In this document: in pieces, positions 1 through 5,930 of the stretch
How positions within the stretch are numbered: the stretch's first letter is position 1
Layout: each line of letters opens with the position of its first letter
NCBI GenBank assembly: GCA_016290715.1
Contig: JAEEUY010000098.1
Location: forward strand, 1 to 6,208
Length of the DNA stretch: 6,208 nt
Direction: 5' to 3'
Origin: Bacteroidales bacterium
Lineage (GTDB): Bacteria; Bacteroidota; Bacteroidia; Bacteroidales; WCHB1-69
Notes under the pieces: model-generated
Told to the model about the DNA's origin: nothing
Database searches by the model: none
Seen by the model: only the letters and a program-made list of their open reading frames with translations
Position numbers and translations under genes: made by a program

Positions 1-315
1 GCCGTGGTGTTGGAAAGCTTCGGCGCTGGCAACGCACCTCGCGCAGAATGGCTCTATCATCAGCTAAAAAAAGCCTCCGACAGAGGGACCATCATCATCA
101 ATGTATCGCAATGCCATATCGGCACCATCGAAATGGGGCGCTATGCCACCAGTTTGAACTTGCAACGCGCCGGCGTGTTAAGCGGTTATGACATGACTTT
201 GGAAGCTACCGTAACCAAACTGATGCACCTTCTCGGAAATTATAACGATAACCGCATCGTTACCCAAATGCTGCAAGAATCCATCTGCGGGGAAGTTACC
301 CTGCCTATATCATAA
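1..315 (+). CDS. ansA: Type I L-asparaginase, C-terminal part (5' end outside window)
   Basis: This is the last 104 codons of a cytoplasmic-type L-asparaginase, which hydrolyses L-asparagine to aspartate and ammonia. The frame is open from base 1, so the GTG at base 4 is an internal Val codon and not a start. The visible part is the C-terminal domain of the asparaginase/glutaminase fold. It shows the ESFGAGNAP segment (E. coli AnsA has SYGVGNAP), ASDRGTIIINVSQC, the MGRYATS segment, and GYDMTLEATVTKLMHLL, all of which line up with AnsA from memory. Catalytic threonines lie in the missing N-terminal part and cannot be checked. The gene ends with TAA and its last 11 bp overlap the end of the convergent nucleosidase gene. 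The family assignment is secure; the choice of ansA rather than the secreted ansB type rests on the resemblance to AnsA. Confidence 0.93.
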   Translation, partial: AVVLESFGAGNAPRAEWLYHQLKKASDRGTIIINVSQCHIGTIEMGRYATSLNLQRAGVLSGYDMTLEATVTKLMHLLGNYNDNRIVTQMLQESICGEVTLPIS

Positions 316-877
316 TTTCTGCTCCGAGAATCTCAAACATCTTTTCAAGATAGCCATCCATCTTCTTCGATAGTTCAACCACGCGTTCGCGCCAGATGTC
401 GAGGGTAATATCAAGATTGTCGGACACGATTTTGAAAGAGACGTACGGAATCCCGAAGCTGGCCGCTACACTGAACAAGGCCGACGACTCCATATCAAAA
501 CACTGCGCCTGCTGCTTTATTGCAGAGAAATGGCTTTCCGTATAAACCTTCGGTGAAACGAAGCTGTCGGACGAGTACAAGATGGCGTGAGGCACCTCCA
601 ACTCCGGCGAAAGGGAGAAATGTCCAGGCTGCATACGAAAGTCGTTGAACACGCTTCCCGCAGATACAATCTCATCGATGCTGAGGATGGTGCCAACAGG
701 GAAGGCATGTGAGCCCACCGTCCCGACATTGACAATGGTATATTCCTCCCCTTGATGACGGGTAACAAAGTCAAGCAGACTGCGGGTGGCGTTTTCACGC
801 CCAATGCCGGTAAAGTGAAAGCGCGAACCCCACGCCCCGACCTCTTCAGGAACGGCAGAAAAAAGTGCTATCTTCAT
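305..877 (-). CDS. Nucleoside phosphorylase-fold nucleosidase (MTA/SAH nucleosidase or futalosine hydrolase-like)
   Basis: A 190-residue cytoplasmic protein of the PNP/UDP phosphorylase superfamily, probably cleaving the N-glycosidic bond of an adenosine- or futalosine-type nucleoside. Residues corresponding to the E. coli MTA/SAH nucleosidase catalytic set are visible: Glu12 in the N-terminal SAVPEE motif, Glu130 in FDMESSALFSVA, and Asp153 in KIVSDNLD. NVGTVGSHAF (50-59) corresponds to the family's Gly-rich strand-turn. It is about 40 residues shorter than E. coli MTAN (232 aa), mainly between the first motif and residue 48. I chose ATG at 877 over an in-frame ATG at 916: it puts MKIALFSA at the N-terminus as in relatives, it follows an A-rich stretch, and the 916 codon would lie upstream of the likely -7 element. 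The substrate cannot be decided from sequence; futalosine hydrolase (mqnB) and MTA/SAH nucleosidase are both possible. It stands alone, convergent to asparaginase and divergent from the exporter operon. Confidence 0.85.
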   Translation of the reverse strand: MKIALFSAVPEEVGAWGSRFHFTGIGRENATRSLLDFVTRHQGEEYTIVNVGTVGSHAFPVGTILSIDEIVSAGSVFNDFRMQPGHFSLSPELEVPHAILYSSDSFVSPKVYTESHFSAIKQQAQCFDMESSALFSVAASFGIPYVSFKIVSDNLDITLDIWRERVVELSKKMDGYLEKMFEILGAEIMI

Positions 878-902
878 TTTGTTTCTTTTTGAAAATGATG
901 GG

Positions 903-910
903 CAAAAATA
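903..910 (-). promoter_or_regulatory. Putative Bacteroidota -7 promoter element for the nucleosidase gene
   Basis: Read on the - strand these bases are TATTTTTG, an exact match to the Bacteroidota primary sigma -7 consensus TAnnTTTG. Initiation would fall near 896-898, giving a leader of about 20 nt before the ATG at 877. A clear TTG-type -33 element is not seen at the usual distance, so the call rests on one element. Confidence 0.45.
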
Positions 911-920
911 CTCCAAATTC

Positions 921-932
921 CTGAAATTTCAG
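921..932. promoter_or_regulatory. Perfect 12-bp palindrome, possible operator
   Basis: CTGAAATTTCAG is identical to its own reverse complement over all 12 bases. It sits between the two divergent genes, about 10 bp upstream of the nucleosidase -7 element, so it would fall inside the -33/-7 spacer of that promoter, where a dimeric repressor could act. It lies about 75 bp upstream of the operon's -7 element. Just beside it, TTTTCAC is repeated twice in tandem at 938-951. Binding by any regulator is inference, and no regulator gene is present in the window. Confidence 0.3.
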
Positions 933-1008
933 CGAGATTTTCACTTTTCACAAAAGAACGAGGCAGCATATCTTCACACGTTACGCTTTTATCATTCACA
1001 ATTTTTTA

Positions 1009-1016
1009 TATCTTTG
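1009..1016 (+). promoter_or_regulatory. Putative Bacteroidota -7 promoter element for the exporter operon
   Basis: TATCTTTG matches the TAnnTTTG consensus exactly. A T-run (TTTT at 987-990) lies 18 bp upstream, a weak stand-in for the TTTG -33 element. Initiation would be near 1022-1024, giving a leader of about 60 nt, AT-rich, with no Shine-Dalgarno sequence. This is the only convincing promoter ahead of the five exporter genes, which have no internal gaps large enough for another. Confidence 0.6.
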
Positions 1017-1081
1017 CAGGAAATACTTATATGGCGTATTATACATTAATTCATTTATAATCAATAAAATAATATTAGTAT

Positions 1082-2017
1082 ATGAATTATAATAACCTAA
1101 AAATGAATACAAAATATGCTTTTTATATTCATTTTATACTTGTTTGTGCGTTCATTTCCTCTTTTGTTTCCTGTAATAAAAACAAATCCATGGCCGATGC
1201 ATACGGTGTTTTTGAAGCTACCGAAATCATCGTTTCCTCAGAAGCCAATGGCAAATTATTACACTTTAATGTGGAAGAAGGGCAGACCTACGAACAAGGG
1301 GAAGTGGTAGGATGTATTGATACGGTTCAAGGATACCTTCAACTGAAACAATTGGAGTCTTCCATCCGCGCAACCGAAGCGACTTGTCCTGACATTCCAT
1401 CTCAAATCAACACCTTGGAATCCAAAATACAGATTTTGAACAAGGAGCGGGCGCGTATTGCCACCTTGGTGGAAGCCAATGCAGCAAGTTCAAAACAATT
1501 GGATGATGTGGATGCGGAAATTGCCATGACGAAAAGTCAGATAACAGCTACGCAAACTGCACTTAAGACACAAATAGCAGCCACAATAGAGAATGTGGAA
1601 GCATTGAAATTCCAAAAGCTGCAACTGCAGATGGCTCTTGAAAAATGCAAAATCAAGACCCCTATCAAGGGAACCATTCTCAAAAAATATATTGAAGAGA
1701 ATGAATTGGCATATCAAGGGAAACCTCTTTTTAAAATTGCCGACATCACCAATATGTTCATCCGTGTGTATGTAACTGAAGATATGCTTTCGTCCATCAA
1801 GTTAGGACAAAGTGTTGACATTCATATAGATCAAACTAATGGAACAGACAAAGTGATTGAAGGGAAAGTGCTTTGGATTTCTGCAAAAGCGGAATTTACA
1901 CCCAAGATGATTCAAACCAAAAACGAGCGAGTAAACATGGTTTACGCGGTAAAGATAGGATTTCATAACGATGGCAGTGCCAAAATTGGCATGCCGGGCG
2001 ATGTTGTTTTCAAATAA
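1082..2017 (+). CDS. HlyD-family periplasmic adaptor lipoprotein of ABC exporter (YbhG-like)
   Basis: Membrane fusion protein expected to link an inner membrane ABC-2 exporter to an outer membrane channel. Seen in order: a hydrophobic signal segment ending at SFVSC with Cys31 as likely lipidation site (Phe at -3 is an unusual lipobox residue); first lipoyl-like half at about 41-82 (SSEANGKLLHFNVEEGQ); a long alpha-helical hairpin at about 84-190; second lipoyl half at about 191-222 (IKTPIKGTIL); then a beta-barrel and membrane-proximal region with AEFTPKMIQTKNERVN and the closing IGMPGDVVF. These last motifs are typical of YbhG/YhiI-type adaptors. ATG at 1103 (MNTKYAFYIHF) is an alternative start giving a more usual 23-residue signal peptide; neither start has a Shine-Dalgarno sequence. 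After Cys come NKNK without acidic residues, so no Bacteroides surface-export signal is apparent and periplasmic location is expected. First gene of the operon; the next starts 5 bp later. Confidence 0.92.
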   Translation: MNYNNLKMNTKYAFYIHFILVCAFISSFVSCNKNKSMADAYGVFEATEIIVSSEANGKLLHFNVEEGQTYEQGEVVGCIDTVQGYLQLKQLESSIRATEATCPDIPSQINTLESKIQILNKERARIATLVEANAASSKQLDDVDAEIAMTKSQITATQTALKTQIAATIENVEALKFQKLQLQMALEKCKIKTPIKGTILKKYIEENELAYQGKPLFKIADITNMFIRVYVTEDMLSSIKLGQSVDIHIDQTNGTDKVIEGKVLWISAKAEFTPKMIQTKNERVNMVYAVKIGFHNDGSAKIGMPGDVVFK

Positions 2018-2022
2018 GCGAA

Positions 2023-2946
2023 ATGTCTATCATCAGCGTAACAGATTTGCACAAGTCGTATGGCTCTGTTCATGCGTTAAAAGGGATTAGTTTTAACGTA
2101 GAGGAAGGGGAAATATATGGTGTTGTAGGTCCCGACGGAGCGGGCAAGTCCACCCTTTTCAATATCCTTACCACATTGTTGCTTCCAGATTCTGGAGAGG
2201 TGTCGGTACTTCACAAAGACATCCGGAAAGATTTTCTTGAAATCAGGAAATACATCGGCTACCTCCCCGGTACTTTTTCCCTCTACCCTGACTTAAGCGT
2301 GGAAGAGAACCTCATCTTCTTTGCTACCATGTATCAGAGCAGCATCAAAGAAAACATGGGCATCATCAAACCCATCTGGCAACAATTATCCCCGTTTAAA
2401 AACCGTCCTGCGGGGAAACTGTCGGGCGGGATGAAACAAAAATTAGCCCTTTGCTGCGCCCTTATCCACAAACCTATCCTTCTCTTTCTTGATGAGCCGA
2501 CCACCGGCGTGGATCCTGTATCACGAAAAGAGTTCTGGGAAATTTTGAAAACCATCCAACAGCAAAATATCTCTGTATTGGTATCCACTCCCTATATGGA
2601 TGAAGCTACCTTGTGCGACAGAATTGCACTGCTGCAAGAAGGACAATTCATCAAAATGGACTCGCCCCAAGCCATTATCGACAGTTTTCAAGGGAATCTC
2701 GTCACCCTGCATACCCACGACATCTTCAATCTGCTTCATCTGATGGAACAATGTCCTTTTCATTGTAATTTTTATCCATACGGAGAACATTTGCACGTTA
2801 TTTTTTACGAAGATTTGACAACCATTTTGCCTTCTTTTGAAAAGTTTCTTCAAGATAACAACCAGATTTACAATAATATACAACAAATAAAACCCACTAT
2901 TGAAGACTGTTTTATAGAAATAACGACCGAAAAAAAGAATTTATGA
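2023..2946 (+). CDS. ABC-2 exporter ATPase 1 (N-half of YbhF-like pair; lacks Q-loop Gln and switch His)
   Basis: Cytoplasmic ATP-binding subunit, 307 residues, corresponding to the first half of E. coli YbhF. Seen: Walker A GPDGAGKST (36-44, Lys42), signature LSGGMKQ (133-139), Walker B LLFLDEPTTGVDP with catalytic Glu158, and a C-terminal extension from about 225 closing with PTIEDCFIEIT, the PSLEDVFI-like tail of drug-type exporters. The GPDG form of Walker A is, from memory, also found in YbhF. Two normally conserved residues are absent: the Q-loop position reads YLPGTFSLY with Gly83, and the switch position reads STPYMDEA with Pro190 in place of His. The partner ATPase keeps both. This gene is therefore expected to give its intact signature to the partner's ATP site while its own site is weak or regulatory. 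Its stop overlaps the next start (ATGA), pointing to translational coupling and equal stoichiometry. Substrate unknown. Confidence 0.93.
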   Translation: MSIISVTDLHKSYGSVHALKGISFNVEEGEIYGVVGPDGAGKSTLFNILTTLLLPDSGEVSVLHKDIRKDFLEIRKYIGYLPGTFSLYPDLSVEENLIFFATMYQSSIKENMGIIKPIWQQLSPFKNRPAGKLSGGMKQKLALCCALIHKPILLFLDEPTTGVDPVSRKEFWEILKTIQQQNISVLVSTPYMDEATLCDRIALLQEGQFIKMDSPQAIIDSFQGNLVTLHTHDIFNLLHLMEQCPFHCNFYPYGEHLHVIFYEDLTTILPSFEKFLQDNNQIYNNIQQIKPTIEDCFIEITTEKKNL

Positions 2947-3704
2947 GACTCCCCTTCCAACACACAAACATCGTAGAAGATTCACCATATTCCATTGAGG
3001 TAAAGGAACTTACCAAGCAATTTGGTGATTTTACAGCGGTTGATCACATTAGTTTTAATGTGAAAAAAGGGGAAATTTTCGGATTTTTAGGTGCCAACGG
3101 AGCGGGCAAGACCACCGCTATCCGAATGCTTTGCACCCTGTTGATGCCCACGTCTGGCTCTGCACGCATCGCAGGTTACGACCTTGCTAAGGAGTCTAAG
3201 ATGATCAAGCGGAATATTGGCTATATGAGTCAGAAATTCTCTTTATACGATGACTTGACTGTGTATGAAAATATGCAATTGTTCGGCACGATATATGGTA
3301 TTCCGAAAAAAGAATTGAAAGATCGTATTTTCAGCAGTTTGAAAATGTTGGAACTCGAAAATAAGTATAAAACATTGGTTTATTCTATTCCGTTGGGTTG
3401 GAAACAGAAATTAGCTTTTGCCACTGCTATGTTGCACCGTCCCAAAATTGTTTTCTTGGATGAACCTACCAGCGGGGTGGATCCTATTGTGCGCCGTGAG
3501 TTCTGGAACTTAATTTATGAAACTGCAGCCCAAGGAGTTACTATTTTCGTTACTACCCACTATATGGATGAAGCCGAATACTGCGGACGCATTTCTATTA
3601 TGTCACATGGGCAATTGAAACTGATAGGCACACCTACCGAATTAAAAGAACAAATGGAGGCTGATTCTATTGAGAAGGTTTTTGTAAAATTCGTTGTCAG
3701 ATAA
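2943..3704 (+). CDS. ABC-2 exporter ATPase 2 (C-half of YbhF-like pair; degenerate signature motif)
   Basis: Second cytoplasmic ATP-binding subunit, 253 residues, corresponding to the second half of E. coli YbhF. Seen: Walker A GANGAGKTT (50-58, Lys56), Q-loop Gln97 in YMSQKFSLYDDL, Walker B VFLDEPTSGVDP with catalytic Glu174, and switch His206 in TTHYMDEAE. The signature, expected as LSGGM before KQKL, reads IPLGW (149-153), with Pro150 where the conserved Ser should be. As I recall, a similar LPLG form occurs in the second half of YbhF, so this is a family trait and not fresh decay. The tail (SIEKVFVKFV) is short compared with ATPase 1. An N-terminal stretch of about 16 residues precedes the first beta strand, and could be the remnant of the linker of a fused form. 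The gene overlaps the preceding stop by 4 bp and ends 5 bp before the first permease. Confidence 0.93.
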   Translation: MRLPFQHTNIVEDSPYSIEVKELTKQFGDFTAVDHISFNVKKGEIFGFLGANGAGKTTAIRMLCTLLMPTSGSARIAGYDLAKESKMIKRNIGYMSQKFSLYDDLTVYENMQLFGTIYGIPKKELKDRIFSSLKMLELENKYKTLVYSIPLGWKQKLAFATAMLHRPKIVFLDEPTSGVDPIVRREFWNLIYETAAQGVTIFVTTHYMDEAEYCGRISIMSHGQLKLIGTPTELKEQMEADSIEKVFVKFVVR

Positions 3705-3709
3705 AAAAA

Positions 3710-4813
3710 ATGAAGGAATTTTTGCAGATTATTAAAAAAGAGTTTATCCATATCTTTCGAGATAGGCTAACGCTGTTTTTAGTACTCGCCATTCCTATCC
3801 TGCTTGTTCTGCTTTTTGGCTTCACCATCAGCACCGATATTCATCATGCCGACATTTCAGTGCTTGACTTGGCCGAAGACTCTCAATCCAAAGCACTGAT
3901 TGACAAGATAACCGCTTCTGGCTATTTTGAAGTGATCTCCTACCCGATGTCCGAGTCTGAAATTGACGAAGATTTCAAAAATAAAAATATCAAATTAGCT
4001 ATTATCATTCCTTCGCATTTTGAAGAACAACTCACCAACGAAAAATTTGTCACCCTACAGATTATCAATGATGTTTCTGATTTAAATGTGGCTTCCATTC
4101 TCAATAACTACATAAAAGCCATTTTACACGACTTCACATTGAGTTATAATAAAATCAATGAGGCGGATGTGCCCATCGACCTGAGTATTCACATGATGTA
4201 CAATCCCGAAGCAAACTGCGTATATATGTTTGTCCCCGGCATCATCACTATGATTATGATTATCATTACCGCATTGATGGCTTCCATTTCCCTATCCCGT
4301 GAAATGGAAACCGGCACGATGCGGATGCTCCTAATCGCTCCTGTCAAGAAAGTTCATGTCGTCATTGGGAAGGTTATCCCTTATATGATTTTATCTTTTA
4401 TTTCCACCATCATCATTATCATTATCAGTCTGGTTGTCTTCCACATGCCTATGAATGGCAGCATTGGGCTATTGCTTCTGCTTTGCGTGGTCTTCATGCT
4501 CACCGCCGCCTCCTTTGGCATGACCATTTCCGCTTTAGTCAACACGCAATTGGACGCAATGATGATTACCATGATGGGATTGTTTTTACCGACAGCGTTC
4601 CTTTCAGGATTCCTTTTCCCAATAGACAATATGCCCTATATTTTCCAGCTGATGGCCAATATTTTCCCCGGAAAATGGTTTATTATTGCCTTGAAAGATG
4701 TGATGATTAAAGGCTCTGGAATAGGGGATATTTGGTCCTATCTGCTCATTCTGTTTGGAATGGCCATGGTGTTGATAGTAGTTAGTTTACGTCGATTAGA
4801 TAGAAGGAGGTAG
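3710..4813 (+). CDS. ABC-2 type permease 1 (YbhS-like)
   Basis: Inner membrane subunit, 367 residues, of the type made by YbhS/YbhR. Predicted by eye: one membrane segment at about 21-40, a large extracytoplasmic domain at about 41-170, then five segments at about 172-195, 222-244, 252-276, 282-304 and 341-360. The loop REMETGTMRMLLIAPVK (197-213) is the conserved RExExGT coupling motif that contacts the ATPases, and LSGFLFPIDNMP (298-309) is the conserved turn before the last segments. The N-terminus KKEFIHIFRDR is the usual amphipathic lead-in. A run of six isoleucines lies at 234-239. The start follows an A-rich stretch after the ATPase stop. The last codons (AGA AGG AGG) end the protein in Arg-Arg-Arg and form the ribosome binding site of the next gene. 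It should pair with permease 2 as a heterodimer. Substrate cannot be told. Confidence 0.92.
   Translation: MKEFLQIIKKEFIHIFRDRLTLFLVLAIPILLVLLFGFTISTDIHHADISVLDLAEDSQSKALIDKITASGYFEVISYPMSESEIDEDFKNKNIKLAIIIPSHFEEQLTNEKFVTLQIINDVSDLNVASILNNYIKAILHDFTLSYNKINEADVPIDLSIHMMYNPEANCVYMFVPGIITMIMIIITALMASISLSREMETGTMRMLLIAPVKKVHVVIGKVIPYMILSFISTIIIIIISLVVFHMPMNGSIGLLLLLCVVFMLTAASFGMTISALVNTQLDAMMITMMGLFLPTAFLSGFLFPIDNMPYIFQLMANIFPGKWFIIALKDVMIKGSGIGDIWSYLLILFGMAMVLIVVSLRRLDRRR
4804..4810 (+). promoter_or_regulatory. Strong Shine-Dalgarno sequence for permease 2
   Basis: AAGGAGG lies 7 nt before the ATG at 4818, near-ideal spacing, and is formed by the last sense codons of permease 1. The other starts in this operon have only A-rich sequence, as is usual in Bacteroidota, so this one stands out. 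It fixes the start of permease 2. Confidence 0.75.
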
Positions 4814-4817
4814 TAAG

Positions 4818-5930
4818 ATGCGTACGATTCTAATGTTGATAAAGAAAGAGTTTTTGCAGGTGTTCCGCAATTCATTATTATGGAAGATTTTGATATTGGG
4901 ACCGCTCGCTGAATTTTTGATTTTCCCGTTCACTGCCGACTACGAAATCAAACACGTGCATATTGCTTTCGTTGACCACGACCGTTCTACCACCACGGCT
5001 GCGGTGATCTCCAAATTTTCATCTTCCCAATATTTTATCAGTCACGGCCTCAAGCAATCCAAAAAGGAGGTGCTGCAAGACATGAAAGAGGATAAAATTG
5101 ACTTTATTGTTGAATTTCCTTATAACTTTGAAAAATCATTAATCAGCCAACAACCGACCAAGATCGGAATTACAGCCAATGCCATCAATACTGTGAAAGC
5201 AGGTTTGGGCTCTGAATATGTGCAAAATGTATTGGCCGATTATTTTTCGGATTTTAACAATAACAACCCTATTGCCAACCAACAGGCGCAATTGCTCACC
5301 ACCAACGTATATTGGTACAACGAGCAGATGAACTATAAGAACCTCATTGTTCCCGGCGTGCTGATCATTCTGGTTACTCTCATCGGTGCATACGTAACCG
5401 CACTCAATTTAGTAAGAGAAAAAGAAATCGGCACAATCGAACAAGTAAATGTTACCCCCATCAAAAAATGGCAATTCCTTATAGGGAAAATGATCCCGTT
5501 CTGGATTTTGGGGATGGCTGAATTTAGTGTGGGATTAATCATTATGTACGCCGTTTTCGGTATTAGCATCCACGGCAGTTTGCTATTGCTGTTAGGACTC
5601 ACTGCACTTTACCTGCTCGTCATGCTCGGATTGGGTTTTTTCATTTCCAGCATTGCGGAGAATCAGCTGCAAGCCATGTTTATCGTCTTTTTCTTGTTCA
5701 TTCTGTTTGTGATGTTAGGGGGTATTTTCACTCCCGTGGAAGGAATGCCTGACTGGGCGGATTATTTGAATTATTTCAATCCCATTTCTTTCTTTGTAGT
5801 AGCAGTGAAAACAATCATTCTGAAAGGAAGTACAATTCAAAGTATTCAACCCCAATTAATTGCTTTGGCAGTGATGGCTGTCCTACTCAATTCTGCCGCC
5901 CTCATCTTTTATAGGGATAAAGTAAAATAA
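4818..5930 (+). CDS. ABC-2 type permease 2 (YbhR-like)
   Basis: Inner membrane subunit, 370 residues, with the same architecture as permease 1 and homologous to it. By eye: segment 1 at about 21-39, an extracytoplasmic domain at about 40-172, and further segments at about 176-198, 220-245, 252-276, 283-305 and 345-365. The coupling loop REKEIGTIEQVNVTPIKK (200-217) and the turn GGIFTPVEGMP (301-311) match the family. The first residues (LIKKEFLQVFRNSLL) parallel those of permease 1 (IIKKEFIHIFRDRLT), consistent with an old gene duplication. The start is fixed by the strong ribosome binding site 7 nt upstream. It is the last gene of the operon; about 280 bp of non-coding sequence follows. Likely partner of permease 1 in a heterodimeric export channel. 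Confidence 0.92.
   Translation: MRTILMLIKKEFLQVFRNSLLWKILILGPLAEFLIFPFTADYEIKHVHIAFVDHDRSTTTAAVISKFSSSQYFISHGLKQSKKEVLQDMKEDKIDFIVEFPYNFEKSLISQQPTKIGITANAINTVKAGLGSEYVQNVLADYFSDFNNNNPIANQQAQLLTTNVYWYNEQMNYKNLIVPGVLIILVTLIGAYVTALNLVREKEIGTIEQVNVTPIKKWQFLIGKMIPFWILGMAEFSVGLIIMYAVFGISIHGSLLLLLGLTALYLLVMLGLGFFISSIAENQLQAMFIVFFLFILFVMLGGIFTPVEGMPDWADYLNYFNPISFFVVAVKTIILKGSTIQSIQPQLIALAVMAVLLNSAALIFYRDKVK

Noticed and set aside
4..6. GTG as start of a small 103-residue protein
   Set aside because: The frame is open to the window edge and the sequence matches the middle of type I asparaginase, so it is an internal Val codon.
878..916. N-terminal extension of the nucleosidase from ATG at 916
   Set aside because: The extra 13 residues do not fit the family, and the likely -7 element at 903-910 lies downstream of that ATG.
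1022..1040. Inverted repeat AATAC...GTATT near the presumed operon start site
   Set aside because: Only five base pairs in very AT-rich sequence; too weak to call an operator.
2521..2886. Antisense open frame of 121 codons opposite ATPase 1, and similar ones at 517-804, 1490-1717, 2334-2588, 4381-4629 and 5333-5602
   Set aside because: All lie within well-supported genes, have composition expected of shadow frames, and show no recognisable motif or start signal.
3420..3440. Possible inactivation of ATPase 2 because of its broken signature motif
   Set aside because: The reading frame is intact, all other motifs are present, and a similar signature form is remembered from the second half of YbhF, so it is treated as a family trait.
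4231..4440. ATT/ATC-rich low-complexity stretch in permease 1
   Set aside because: Explained by isoleucine-rich membrane segments and not a nucleotide repeat.
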